10,269 nucleotides of DNA from Moraxellaceae bacterium (GTDB lineage Bacteria > Pseudomonadota > Gammaproteobacteria > Pseudomonadales > Ketobacteraceae), in NCBI GenBank assembly GCA_002402125.1, contig NVVG01000268.1, positions 1 to 10,269 of the forward strand, given 5' to 3'. Below, piece by piece: positions 1 to 6,425 of this stretch; within the stretch, counting starts at the first letter, position 1, and every line of letters starts with the position of its first letter. The notes under the pieces were generated by a model. That model was not told where the DNA came from. It made no database searches and saw only the letters and a list, made by a program, of their open reading frames with translations. The translations under genes were made by a program, and so were the position numbers.

Positions 1-1
1 T

Positions 2-1402
2 GCGGAGACGCTTGATGCAATACGGGCGCTACAATTGGTGGGTTACCAGCAACGTTCTTCACTAAAAATGGCCTTAGGACAAACACTGGCGAAAAGCCAG
101 GATGAAAAAACTGCGTTTGATATTTGTTTTGATCAGTTCTTTCAGTTTTCTAGCATGGACTCGTTAACAGACCCGATTGACACTGCTGATCTGCCTGATA
201 ATCTAAAAGGCAATCGAAAAAGCAATCTAAAAGGCACAGAACAGAAACCCGATAAAAAAACCAACCTGCTAAAAAACCTCTCCGCTCTGTTATCGCCAAG
301 GCTTACCGAAAAACAAAAAGCCACACCGGCAGATTCCCTGCCACCAAGCCAGTCACCCCTAGGCCAACTGTTATTAAGTGGTGACCAAGCTGGCGCAGCC
401 ATGGCAATGGCAAATGCCGGTCAGTCGGTGAATGTCAGCCAGATCCAACTAATGACACAACAGGGCTTGTATGGTCGGCGCATGATGATGGCGATGGGTT
501 TGGAGGCGCTGGAAGATGAGATATGGCAGGCTGAAGCTGCTGAGGATCCGCTACAAAAACAACTGGCTCAACAATTACGAGATGCGCGCACCAATTTACG
601 GCTAGAGGTGAAAGACTACGTTGAGCGACAGTTTTTACTGCAAGCAAAAGCGAAAGGTAAACGCCTGCTACAAGACACCATGACTCACGCCAAGCTGGAA
701 CATTTACGTGATTTTAAAGACACTCAGCTTCTGGTACGTAAACTTGCCAAACGTTTAGCCAAAAAACATGCCCACCGAAAAAAAGTGTATAACCGCGGCC
801 AGCTTGATGTCCGCTCCACCCTACGCCAAAGCATTGCTCACGATGGCATCATGTTTAACCCTCAGTGGAAAAGCAAACGGATAAACCGCCCCAAGGTGAT
901 GGCCATTTGTGATGTCAGTGGATCAGTCAGCCAGATATCACGCTTTCTGTTGATGTTTTTATACAGCTTAACGGATGTCTTACCCCGAGTCAGAGCATTT
1001 GCTTTCTCCTCTCATTTGGGTGAGGTCACTGAATTGTTTCAACAATTAGATCTTGATGAGGCGATCGATGAAACCCTGCAACATTATGGCAATCGCTCTA
1101 CTAGCTATGGGCAAGCGCTGATAGATTTTAAAGAACATTGCATGATGGATGTCGACAAAAAAACTACGATTATAATGCTTGGAGACGCTCGTAACAATTA
1201 CGGCAACGCTGAAACAGCGATATTAAAAGAGCTTTACCAGCGCTGCAACCAATTGATCTGGCTCAACCCTGAAAGTAAAAACCGCTGGGGAAATGGCGAT
1301 TCTGAAATGAAAAAATACCAAGCCTACTGCACCACCACCGAGGTATGTAATTCCCTCGCCCATTTAGAGCGGGCTATTAATGCGTTGTTGTTGCGGCAAT
1401 AA
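2..1402 (+). CDS. VWA domain protein, CoxE-like (5' end outside window)
   Basis: The reading frame is open from base 2 with no stop, and its first residues (AETLDAIRALQLVGYQ) run straight into the helical N-terminal region typical of CoxE-like proteins. The TTG at 35 is therefore probably not the start. A basic, low-complexity linker follows (about 200-340), then a helical region rich in Gln, Lys and Arg. The C-terminal von Willebrand A domain has a complete MIDAS metal site: DVSGS at 911-925, a Thr at 1100-1102 and the Asp of GDAR at 1184-1186. The ending WLNPESKNRWGNGDSEM is characteristic of this family. Such proteins usually work with a MoxR-type AAA+ ATPase as a chaperone-like pair that inserts cofactors or remodels target complexes; the ATPase gene may lie just upstream, which is inference. 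There is no signal peptide or membrane segment in the visible part, so it is likely cytoplasmic. The target is unknown. Confidence 0.85.
   Translation, partial: AETLDAIRALQLVGYQQRSSLKMALGQTLAKSQDEKTAFDICFDQFFQFSSMDSLTDPIDTADLPDNLKGNRKSNLKGTEQKPDKKTNLLKNLSALLSPRLTEKQKATPADSLPPSQSPLGQLLLSGDQAGAAMAMANAGQSVNVSQIQLMTQQGLYGRRMMMAMGLEALEDEIWQAEAAEDPLQKQLAQQLRDARTNLRLEVKDYVERQFLLQAKAKGKRLLQDTMTHAKLEHLRDFKDTQLLVRKLAKRLAKKHAHRKKVYNRGQLDVRSTLRQSIAHDGIMFNPQWKSKRINRPKVMAICDVSGSVSQISRFLLMFLYSLTDVLPRVRAFAFSSHLGEVTELFQQLDLDEAIDETLQHYGNRSTSYGQALIDFKEHCMMDVDKKTTIIMLGDARNNYGNAETAILKELYQRCNQLIWLNPESKNRWGNGDSEMKKYQAYCTTTEVCNSLAHLERAINALLLRQ
200..236 (+). repeat. 13-bp direct repeat, 24-nt period, inside the VWA gene
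   Basis: AATCTAAAAGGCA occurs at 200-212 and again at 224-236. The 24-base period equals eight codons, so the frame is kept and the linker reads NLKGNRKS then NLKGTEQK. This looks like a small in-frame duplication in a disordered linker. Confidence 0.7.
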
Positions 1403-1462
1403 CTGACGCTAGTGTAAGGAGCTAGGGTAACAGGCCCTCCAACTAGAACATGAAATAAAACA

Positions 1463-1501
1463 AAAAAAGGGCCAGAACACTCAGTGTTTTGGCCCTTTTT
1501 T
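1463..1501. terminator. Bidirectional intrinsic terminator between convergent genes
   Basis: GGGCCAGAACAC (1469-1480) pairs with GTGTTTTGGCCC (1484-1495) through 12 base pairs including one G-U, leaving a TCA loop. An A-tract lies before the stem and a T-tract after it, so it can end transcripts on either strand. It sits between the VWA gene (+) and the superoxide reductase gene (-), which fits a shared terminator. Confidence 0.9.
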
Positions 1502-1540
1502 ATGGTGTTTTATTGTGTTTTATTGTGTTTTATAGTGACG
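1501..1540. repeat. 10-bp tandem repeat
   Basis: The unit TATTGTGTTT is present in two exact copies (1511-1520 and 1521-1530), preceded by a one-mismatch copy (TATGGTGTTT, 1501-1510) and followed by a degenerate start of a fourth. It lies in the 3' untranslated region of the superoxide reductase gene, next to the terminator. No function is evident; replication slippage is the simplest origin. Confidence 0.75.
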
Positions 1541-1546
1541 TAATAA

Positions 1547-1933
1547 TTACGCTACAGAAACACTGACTGGATCACTTTCCCAAACGCCGTGCTTAGTGCA
1601 GTAAGACTGTGCAACAATCTCTGCATTTTTTTCTAGTACAACTTCAAAAGTAACGGTTGCGTTACCTTTTTTGCCCTGGCCGCCTAGAGCACCCGCTAGC
1701 ATTGTAGCTTCTGCTAACTTAGTGTCTTTATTGTATAGAGCGATACCCGAAATATGGTGATCCATATCATCAGGGTGAGTATATTCATTGCCTACTTTAA
1801 CTTTTACAGTGAAAGTTTCACCGGCTTTTGCTTCTGTTTCACAGTGAACAAAGGGTGAGTGACGATCGATAAAGTCTTTTTTGGCTTCACGATCAATTTG
1901 GCTAATATCTTCGTAACGATTAATCTTTGGCAT
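1547..1933 (-). CDS. Superoxide reductase, class II (neelaredoxin/desulfoferrodoxin family)
   Basis: This 128-residue protein matches the single-domain neelaredoxin fold, which reduces superoxide to hydrogen peroxide at a mononuclear Fe(His)4Cys centre without producing oxygen. The expected iron ligands are all visible: His25 (RHSP), His53 and His59 (HPDDMDHH), and Cys112 and His115 (YCTKHGVW). The conserved core VKVGNEYTHP and the IALYNKD strand agree with archaeal neelaredoxins. There is no N-terminal rubredoxin-like desulforedoxin domain and no signal peptide, so it should be cytoplasmic. The residues before His25 are Asp-Arg rather than the usual Glu-Lys. The ATG at 1933 has GGAG about 9 bases upstream. 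The TetR gene lies upstream on the same strand with a 122-base gap holding a separate promoter. The electron donor is not encoded nearby. An electron-transfer role without superoxide reductase activity cannot be excluded. Confidence 0.85.
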   Translation of the reverse strand: MPKINRYEDISQIDREAKKDFIDRHSPFVHCETEAKAGETFTVKVKVGNEYTHPDDMDHHISGIALYNKDTKLAEATMLAGALGGQGKKGNATVTFEVVLEKNAEIVAQSYCTKHGVWESDPVSVSVA

Positions 1934-1941
1934 TTTCTTTT

Positions 1942-1966
1942 CTCCGGTAATGCATTAAATCCGGAG
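1942..1966 (-). promoter_or_regulatory. Inverted repeat in the superoxide reductase leader
   Basis: CTCCGG (1942-1947) and CCGGAG (1961-1966) form a perfect 6-bp inverted repeat around a core containing the palindrome TAATGCATTA. One arm overlaps the ribosome binding site. It could be an operator or a hairpin that masks the binding site. The ATGCATT core resembles half of an NsrR site, but this resemblance is short and weak. Confidence 0.35.
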
Positions 1967-1969
1967 GCG

Positions 1970-1998
1970 ATCCTACTAAAGCTACTATAAAACTGCAA
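1970..1998 (-). promoter_or_regulatory. Putative sigma70 promoter of the superoxide reductase gene
   Basis: Read on the minus strand, TTGCAG (1993-1998) and TAGGAT (1970-1975) are separated by exactly 17 bases. Transcription would start some 25-30 bases before the start codon. The boxes have four of six consensus bases each or slightly better, and the placement is good, so a promoter separate from the TetR gene is likely. Confidence 0.55.
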
Positions 1999-2055
1999 GT
2001 GCGACTGATGCGGCCCAACAGGAAGATATAGTGGCCACCTTATTTACTTTGTAAA

Positions 2056-2640
2056 TCACCATGACTGCACTTCAGCCAACAAGAAATTCACATTGGATTT
2101 AAGCGTTCGAGTAGATTCCTGGCGGTGTAACGCGAGCAGCGCCTGTACCTGCATCAGTAAAAATTCTGTCCCGCCTTCTATATCCTCCAGTCGAGCCAAT
2201 TCATTGGCATTGTGAGCGTCATTCAACGCTGCATAAAACCCCTTACGCAAGCGATCAAATAGCGAGGCGACATAAGGACGTACCTCGGGATTAGTCACTG
2301 CCGCTTCTTGCACGGCGTTTTGTAAGAAGCAACCGGCTTTGATTTTTACTCGGGTTAGCTTATCGACAAAATGCAGGAAATAGGCCTGGATTCGTTCCAA
2401 CCCAGGCGCATCTGACTGCAAAGGTAACAATAACGGATCAAACACAACCACTGAATAATGCTGTAGGGACTTAAAAAACAAGGCATCTTTATCGCCAAAG
2501 GTATTATAAATACTAAAGCGGTTGATACCCATGGTATCAACCAAACCCTGAATAGAGGTGCCATCATAACCATGATGCCAAAACTGCATCATCGCTAAGG
2601 TGAGCTTTTCTTCTGGATCAAATGCTTTGGTTCTTGCCAT
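2056..2640 (-). CDS. TetR/AcrR family transcriptional regulator, single cysteine
   Basis: The 194-residue protein has a standard TetR N-terminal DNA-binding domain (residues about 10-56), with helix-turn-helix around TSIQGLVDTMGINRFSIYNT and the usual FGDKDALF that follows. The C-terminal ligand domain carries GCFLQNAVQEAA (103-114), the Gly-Cys-Leu/Phe-x-x-Asn signature of the NemR/ComR/AcuR-like groups. Cys104 is its only cysteine and aligns by eye with Cys106 of E. coli NemR, the residue that senses electrophiles and hypochlorite. The gene is divergent from two glutathione transferase genes, the classic arrangement for a local repressor; inference is that it represses them and itself. The shared region contains a palindrome over the -35 box of the transferase promoter. 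The ATG at 2640 has no clear Shine-Dalgarno sequence. The ligand is unknown; an electrophile is the best guess. Confidence 0.88.
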   Translation of the reverse strand: MARTKAFDPEEKLTLAMMQFWHHGYDGTSIQGLVDTMGINRFSIYNTFGDKDALFFKSLQHYSVVVFDPLLLPLQSDAPGLERIQAYFLHFVDKLTRVKIKAGCFLQNAVQEAAVTNPEVRPYVASLFDRLRKGFYAALNDAHNANELARLEDIEGGTEFLLMQVQALLALHRQESTRTLKSNVNFLLAEVQSW

Positions 2641-2668
2641 AACTGCTATTCACACTCAATTTTTTAAA

Positions 2669-2736
2669 CCTTTAGACCGTACCTTTAGGCCAAACCTTTT
2701 AAACCATACCTTTTAAACCATACCTTTTAAACCATG
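2669..2736. repeat. 13/14-bp tandem repeat array upstream of the TetR gene
   Basis: Three almost identical 14-bp units CCTTTTAAACCATA lie at 2695-2708, 2709-2722 and 2723-2736 (the last ends in G). Two degenerate 13-bp units precede them at 2669-2681 and 2682-2694. Each good unit contains the palindrome TTTAAA. The array starts 29 bases upstream of the TetR start codon, so it lies in that gene's promoter or leader. Copy-number changes could alter TetR expression; the sequence does not show a binding role directly. Confidence 0.8.
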
Positions 2737-2803
2737 CCTAGCAAACGGACCCTAAGCAACCGGCTTCTACTCGTCTAATTAGTGTACCACAAAAAAATAG
2801 TAT

Positions 2804-2832
2804 TTGACCGATCGTTCCGTTATCCATATTAT
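2804..2832 (+). promoter_or_regulatory. Sigma70 promoter of the glutathione transferase pair
   Basis: TTGACC (2804-2809) and TATTAT (2827-2832) are five-of-six matches to the -35 and -10 consensus, with an ideal 17-base spacer. The predicted start is about 25 bases before the ATG at 2865. The region is AT-rich around both boxes. Confidence 0.75.
2806..2817. promoter_or_regulatory. Putative TetR operator overlapping the -35 box
   Basis: GACCGATCGTTC is an imperfect palindrome (10 of 12 positions symmetric) centred on CGATCG. It overlaps the -35 box and the spacer of the transferase promoter. GACCGATCGGTC-like palindromes are common operators of TetR-family repressors. Its position would block polymerase, which fits repression by the divergent TetR protein. 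The assignment is inferred from symmetry and placement. Confidence 0.5.
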
Positions 2833-2864
2833 ATCTGAACAGTCATTCTGATTAGGAGTTTTAG

Positions 2865-3473
2865 ATGAAAGTTTATGAAACCAAAACAGCGCCCAATGCG
2901 CGCCGTTTGAGGATATTTTTAGCCGAGAAAAATATCGATGTTGATTACATTCAATTGGAATTACAAAAAGGTGACAACCTGACCGAGGAGTTTCGCGCTA
3001 AAAACCCTTTTGCTAAAATACCCGTATTGGAGCTTGAAGATGGCACCGTGATATCGGAATCTGTTGCTATCTGTCGTTACTTTGAAGAAATCCAGCCAGA
3101 ACCTGCGCTATTTGGCACCTCTGCCCTTGAGCGTGCGAACATCGAAATGTGGCAGCGTCGCGCCGAGTTTGGATTGCTGATGCCTACCGGCATGGCTTTT
3201 CAGCACTGCTCTGGTTATTTTAAAGATCGCATGACACCTAACCAAACCTGGGGTGAAGACTGCGTAAAATCTGCCTACGGTTATCTGAAATTGATCAATC
3301 AGCACCTCTCTAGCAACACCTATCTTGCGGGGGAGAGCTTTAGCGTTGCCGATATTACCATGCTGTCTGCGTTGGATTTTGGCCGCGTGATAGACATCCG
3401 GCTAAATGAAAAGCACCCTCATGTACAACGCTGGTATGATCTTGTATCGCAACGTCCTAGCGCAAAGGCATAA
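2865..3473 (+). CDS. Glutathione S-transferase family protein
   Basis: At 202 residues this is a full-length cytosolic glutathione transferase. The N-terminal thioredoxin-like domain (1-80) includes the active-site strand-helix KTAPNARRLRIFLAEK, the cis-proline KIPVLE and the glutathione-contacting ESVAICRYF. The all-helical C-terminal domain (about 90-200) has the conserved SVADITMLSALDF capping motif. It would conjugate or reduce electrophiles using glutathione in the cytoplasm; the substrate cannot be told from sequence. AGGAG lies six bases before the ATG. It is the first gene of a two-gene operon: the next transferase gene starts three bases after its stop, implying translational coupling. 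The divergent TetR gene is the likely regulator. The class is uncertain, although the PNARR stretch is shared with fungal-type and beta-like bacterial transferases. Confidence 0.88.
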   Translation: MKVYETKTAPNARRLRIFLAEKNIDVDYIQLELQKGDNLTEEFRAKNPFAKIPVLELEDGTVISESVAICRYFEEIQPEPALFGTSALERANIEMWQRRAEFGLLMPTGMAFQHCSGYFKDRMTPNQTWGEDCVKSAYGYLKLINQHLSSNTYLAGESFSVADITMLSALDFGRVIDIRLNEKHPHVQRWYDLVSQRPSAKA

Positions 3474-3476
3474 GTT

Positions 3477-4145
3477 ATGATTGAACTATATACCGCCCCC
3501 ACCCCCAATGGCTGGAAGGCGTCCATTGCACTAGAAGAAATGAAACTCGACTATAAAACGGTACTCATCAACCTTATGGAAGGGGATCAGAAAACACCTG
3601 AATTCCTCGCCATTAATCCCAATGGCCGTATACCGGCCATTGTTGATACCGATAACGATGATTTTGCTATCTTTGAGTCTGGGGCTATTTTATTGTACCT
3701 GGCAGAAAAAACCGGGTTATTTCTGCCCAGCGAAACTAAGCAGCGATCTGTGGTTATTCAATGGTTGATGTTTCAGATTGGAGGCGTGGGCCCCATGATG
3801 GGTCAGGCCAATGTGTTTTTTCGTTATTTCCCTGAAAAAATTCCGGCAGCTATCGATCGTTACCAAACTGAGTCAAAACGATTATTGAGCGTGCTTGATG
3901 ATCAACTTAAAAATAATGAATACCTCGCAGGTGATTACAGTATTGCTGACATGGCTAACTGGGCCTGGGCAAAAACCTATGCTTGGTCGGGTGTTGAAAT
4001 TGACGATTTGCCAAACCTGCAACGTTGGTTAGATTTGATCAATGAGCGACCGGCGGTTCAGCGTGGTGTTTTGGTTCCCGACCCTATAGATGCCGAATCA
4101 TTAGTCAAAGGTGCACAGAATATTGTGACGGGCATAAAAAAATAA
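3477..4145 (+). CDS. yfcG: Nu-class glutathione transferase / disulfide-bond oxidoreductase, YfcG-like
   Basis: The 222-residue protein follows E. coli YfcG closely by eye. It shares the N-terminal LYTAPTPNG with Thr9 and Asn11, which bind the glutathione sulfurs in YfcG. It also shares the [12 protein letters not shown] loop with cis-proline (residues 46-57), [19 protein letters not shown] (66-84), and [16 protein letters not shown] in the helical domain. YfcG is a GSH-dependent disulfide reductase with weak transferase activity and resembles yeast Ure2p. A cytoplasmic thiol-disulfide repair role is therefore likely. The start codon is three bases after the preceding stop, with AAGG about nine bases upstream lying inside the previous gene. 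Co-transcription with the first transferase is near certain. A short Lys-rich tail (GIKK) ends the protein. No clear terminator follows; the 25-bp inverted repeat begins 63 bases downstream. Confidence 0.85.
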   Translation: MIELYTAPTPNGWKASIALEEMKLDYKTVLINLMEGDQKTPEFLAINPNGRIPAIVDTDNDDFAIFESGAILLYLAEKTGLFLPSETKQRSVVIQWLMFQIGGVGPMMGQANVFFRYFPEKIPAAIDRYQTESKRLLSVLDDQLKNNEYLAGDYSIADMANWAWAKTYAWSGVEIDDLPNLQRWLDLINERPAVQRGVLVPDPIDAESLVKGAQNIVTGIKK

Positions 4146-4207
4146 GCAAAGCCCTGCCACCTGCAGCGCGGATTGCTATACTGTCGCTTCGAAACGGTAA
4201 CACGCGC

Positions 4208-4309
4208 TGTATTAGTAATGTTATTTCAGAAAACGCTATAAATACGTCCCTGTACGCGTAACTTCGGCTTCCATGCCTCAGATATTTCTGAAATAACATT
4301 ACTAATACA
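4208..4309. repeat. 25-bp perfect inverted repeat with 51-base loop (MITE- or REP-like element)
   Basis: The 25 bases at 4208-4232 (starting TGTATTAGTAATG) are the exact reverse complement of 4285-4309, ending CATTACTAATACA, when the arm is taken to 4232/4233. Three more pairs (GCG/CGC) continue outside after one mismatch. The loop (4234-4284) includes the 8-bp palindrome TACGCGTA (4253-4260) and GGCTTCCATGCC (4266-4277). The segment AATACGTCCCTGTACGC resembles dispersed intergenic repeats of marine gammaproteobacteria, as I recall them. No ORF or clear target-site duplication is present. In RNA it would form a long hairpin between the transferase operon and frmA, which might stabilise or end the upstream message. 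Confidence 0.85.
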
Positions 4310-4344
4310 TCGCTTATCGCCAATTTCCAAGATCTTCCGAATAA

Positions 4345-5493
<1,149 letters not shown>

Positions 5494-5496
5494 TCT

Positions 5497-5520
5497 ATGG
5501 CCACCATAACAAGTGGCTAT
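5497..5520. other. Hairpin between convergent frmA and Lrp-type gene
   Basis: ATGGCCAC (5497-5504) pairs with GTGGCTAT (5513-5520) with one G-U pair and an 8-base loop. It begins four bases after the frmA stop codon. It lacks a T-tract on either side, so it is at best a weak or factor-assisted terminator or a message-stabilising stem. Confidence 0.3.
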
Positions 5521-5542
5521 GACAAATAATTAGGATAAATGA

Positions 5543-6019
5543 CTAGTATAAATGGCCAAGGGGCAACTCGGTATTTTCGATTATTCTGCGTAATACAAAA
5601 CTGGAATGGACGCCAGTTACCCCTTCGATTCTTGTTAGCCTTCCTAGCAAAAACTCCTGATAGGCGTCCATGTCGCGCACCACGACTTTTAGCATGTAGT
5701 CCGATGATTGCCCGGTTATTAACGCGCATTCGAGCACTTCGGGGTAGGCACGCACTTCTTTTTCAAAACGTTCGAACCGATCCGGGGTGTGGCGATCCAT
5801 GCTGATAAACAGCAAGGCGGTCAGCGTTAGACCGAGTTTTTCTTGGCTTAGTATTGTCACATGGCGATCTATATATCCTGCTTCTTCCAGGTGTTTAACC
5901 CGTCGCGAACAGGGTGAGGGAGAAAGCCCCACCAAGTCTGCTAACTCAAGGTTACTGAGCCTGCCATCACGCTGCATTTCCGCAAGAATTCGCTTATCTG
6001 TTCGGTCCAAATCCACCAT
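5543..6019 (-). CDS. Lrp/AsnC family transcriptional regulator
   Basis: The protein has the Lrp/AsnC layout: DLDRTDKRIL at the N-terminus, a winged helix-turn-helix (LSNLELADLVGLSPSPCSRR then VKHLEEAGYI, about residues 22-52), a linker strand, and a C-terminal RAM ligand-binding and oligomerisation domain with the glycine-turn signature TGQSSDYMLKVVV. The usual family length is about 150-165 residues. Three starts compete: TTG at 6031, ATG at 6022 and ATG at 6019. A GAGGGG sits directly before the ATG at 6022, so the ATG at 6019 (MVDLDRTDK, 158 residues) has the more acceptable spacing; GTG at 6016 is also possible. Members sense amino acids and often autoregulate. The divergent neighbour is leuA, making branched-chain amino acid control plausible but unproven. 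TATTGG half-sites upstream are candidate operator elements. Confidence 0.9.
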   Translation of the reverse strand: MVDLDRTDKRILAEMQRDGRLSNLELADLVGLSPSPCSRRVKHLEEAGYIDRHVTILSQEKLGLTLTALLFISMDRHTPDRFERFEKEVRAYPEVLECALITGQSSDYMLKVVVRDMDAYQEFLLGRLTRIEGVTGVHSSFVLRRIIENTELPLGHLY

Positions 6020-6050
6020 CATACCCCTCAAAAATCACACAACCTTACTT

Positions 6051-6087
6051 TATTGGCATAATCATCCAATAATTAGCTTAATATTGG
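6051..6087. promoter_or_regulatory. Three TATTGG/CCAATA half-sites, putative Lrp-type operator
   Basis: TATTGG at 6051-6056, CCAATA at 6066-6071 and TATTGG at 6082-6087 alternate in orientation at 15-16 base steps. The right-hand pair forms a 22-bp imperfect palindrome (18 of 22 symmetric) centred on AGCT. The cluster lies 32-68 bases upstream of the Lrp-type start codon, where autoregulatory sites are expected. Lrp-family octamers bind such phased arrays. Which protein binds is inferred. Confidence 0.45.
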
Positions 6088-6222
6088 CACACAACACTAA
6101 TATACTGCCTAATTAGCAGCACATTTGCAACCAATCACCCGCCAAAGCCTCCTATACTTCTATTACTGGTTAAGCAGAACACAAGCTAACGATTTGGCCA
6201 CAAGCTAATCGGGAGCTAGAAC

Positions 6223-6309
6223 ATGACCCACAAGGTACTTTGGTTCTGCAGGGTTTTATCGAAACTTTACCTCAGGTTGGAGAGCGTGCTGACTACAACA
6301 ATTGAATAA
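6223..6309 (+). CDS. Possible 28-residue leader peptide upstream of leuA
   Basis: An ATG with GGGAG seven bases upstream opens a 28-codon frame (MTHKVLWFCRVLSKLY and on to TTTIE) ending at TAA 6307-6309. Six of its codons are leucine, using five different codons, but there is no run of leucine codons as in classical leu leaders. It lies upstream of an intrinsic terminator that precedes leuA, so a leader-peptide attenuator is possible. A different frame over the same bases (6174-6305) reads just as protein-like (for example TLVLQGFIETLPQVGERADY), which suggests that this may instead be a gene relic. Confidence that the peptide is made is low. Confidence 0.3.
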   Translation: MTHKVLWFCRVLSKLYLRLESVLTTTIE

Positions 6310-6324
6310 ACAATAGGGAACATT

Positions 6325-6354
6325 ATGAAACGACTAACGCAACAACTTGCTTAG
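6325..6354 (+). CDS. Possible 9-residue ORF abutting the leuA terminator
   Basis: AGGGA (6315-6319) is placed five bases before an ATG that encodes MKRLTQQLA and stops at TAG 6352-6354, whose last base is the first base of the terminator stem. Ribosomes on this ORF would cover the hairpin. Alternatively it is a broken gene: one added base near the stop would fuse it to AIGIAGGFIISTANF and then TAA at 6399, giving something like a signal peptide. I cannot decide between these. Confidence 0.3.
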   Translation: MKRLTQQLA

Positions 6355-6386
6355 CCATCGGCATTGCCGGTGGCTTTATTATTTCT
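6354..6386 (+). terminator. Intrinsic terminator 40 bases upstream of leuA (attenuator candidate)
   Basis: GCCATCGGC (6354-6362) pairs with GCCGGTGGC (6366-6374) through nine base pairs with one U-G and a tight ATT loop. TTTATTATTTCT follows directly. This is a good Rho-independent terminator placed between the leader ORFs and the leuA start. It points toward leuA, so unless read-through or a promoter downstream of it exists, it must limit leuA transcription. This supports attenuation; a convincing antiterminator pairing was not found by eye. Confidence 0.65.
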
Positions 6387-6425
6387 ACAGCCAATTTTTA
6401 ACCCTTATATAGCAGGCGCAGCGTT

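Noticed and set aside
2669..2736. Possible CRISPR array
   Set aside because: The 13/14-bp units are contiguous with no spacers, and no cas genes are present.
5787..6116. 109-residue plus-strand ORF
   Set aside because: It lies mostly antisense to the well-supported Lrp-type gene and has no domain-like sequence.
6110..6425. T-box or other known riboswitch upstream of leuA
   Set aside because: No T-box sequence or recognisable riboswitch core is visible, and T-boxes for leuA belong mainly to Actinobacteria and Firmicutes.
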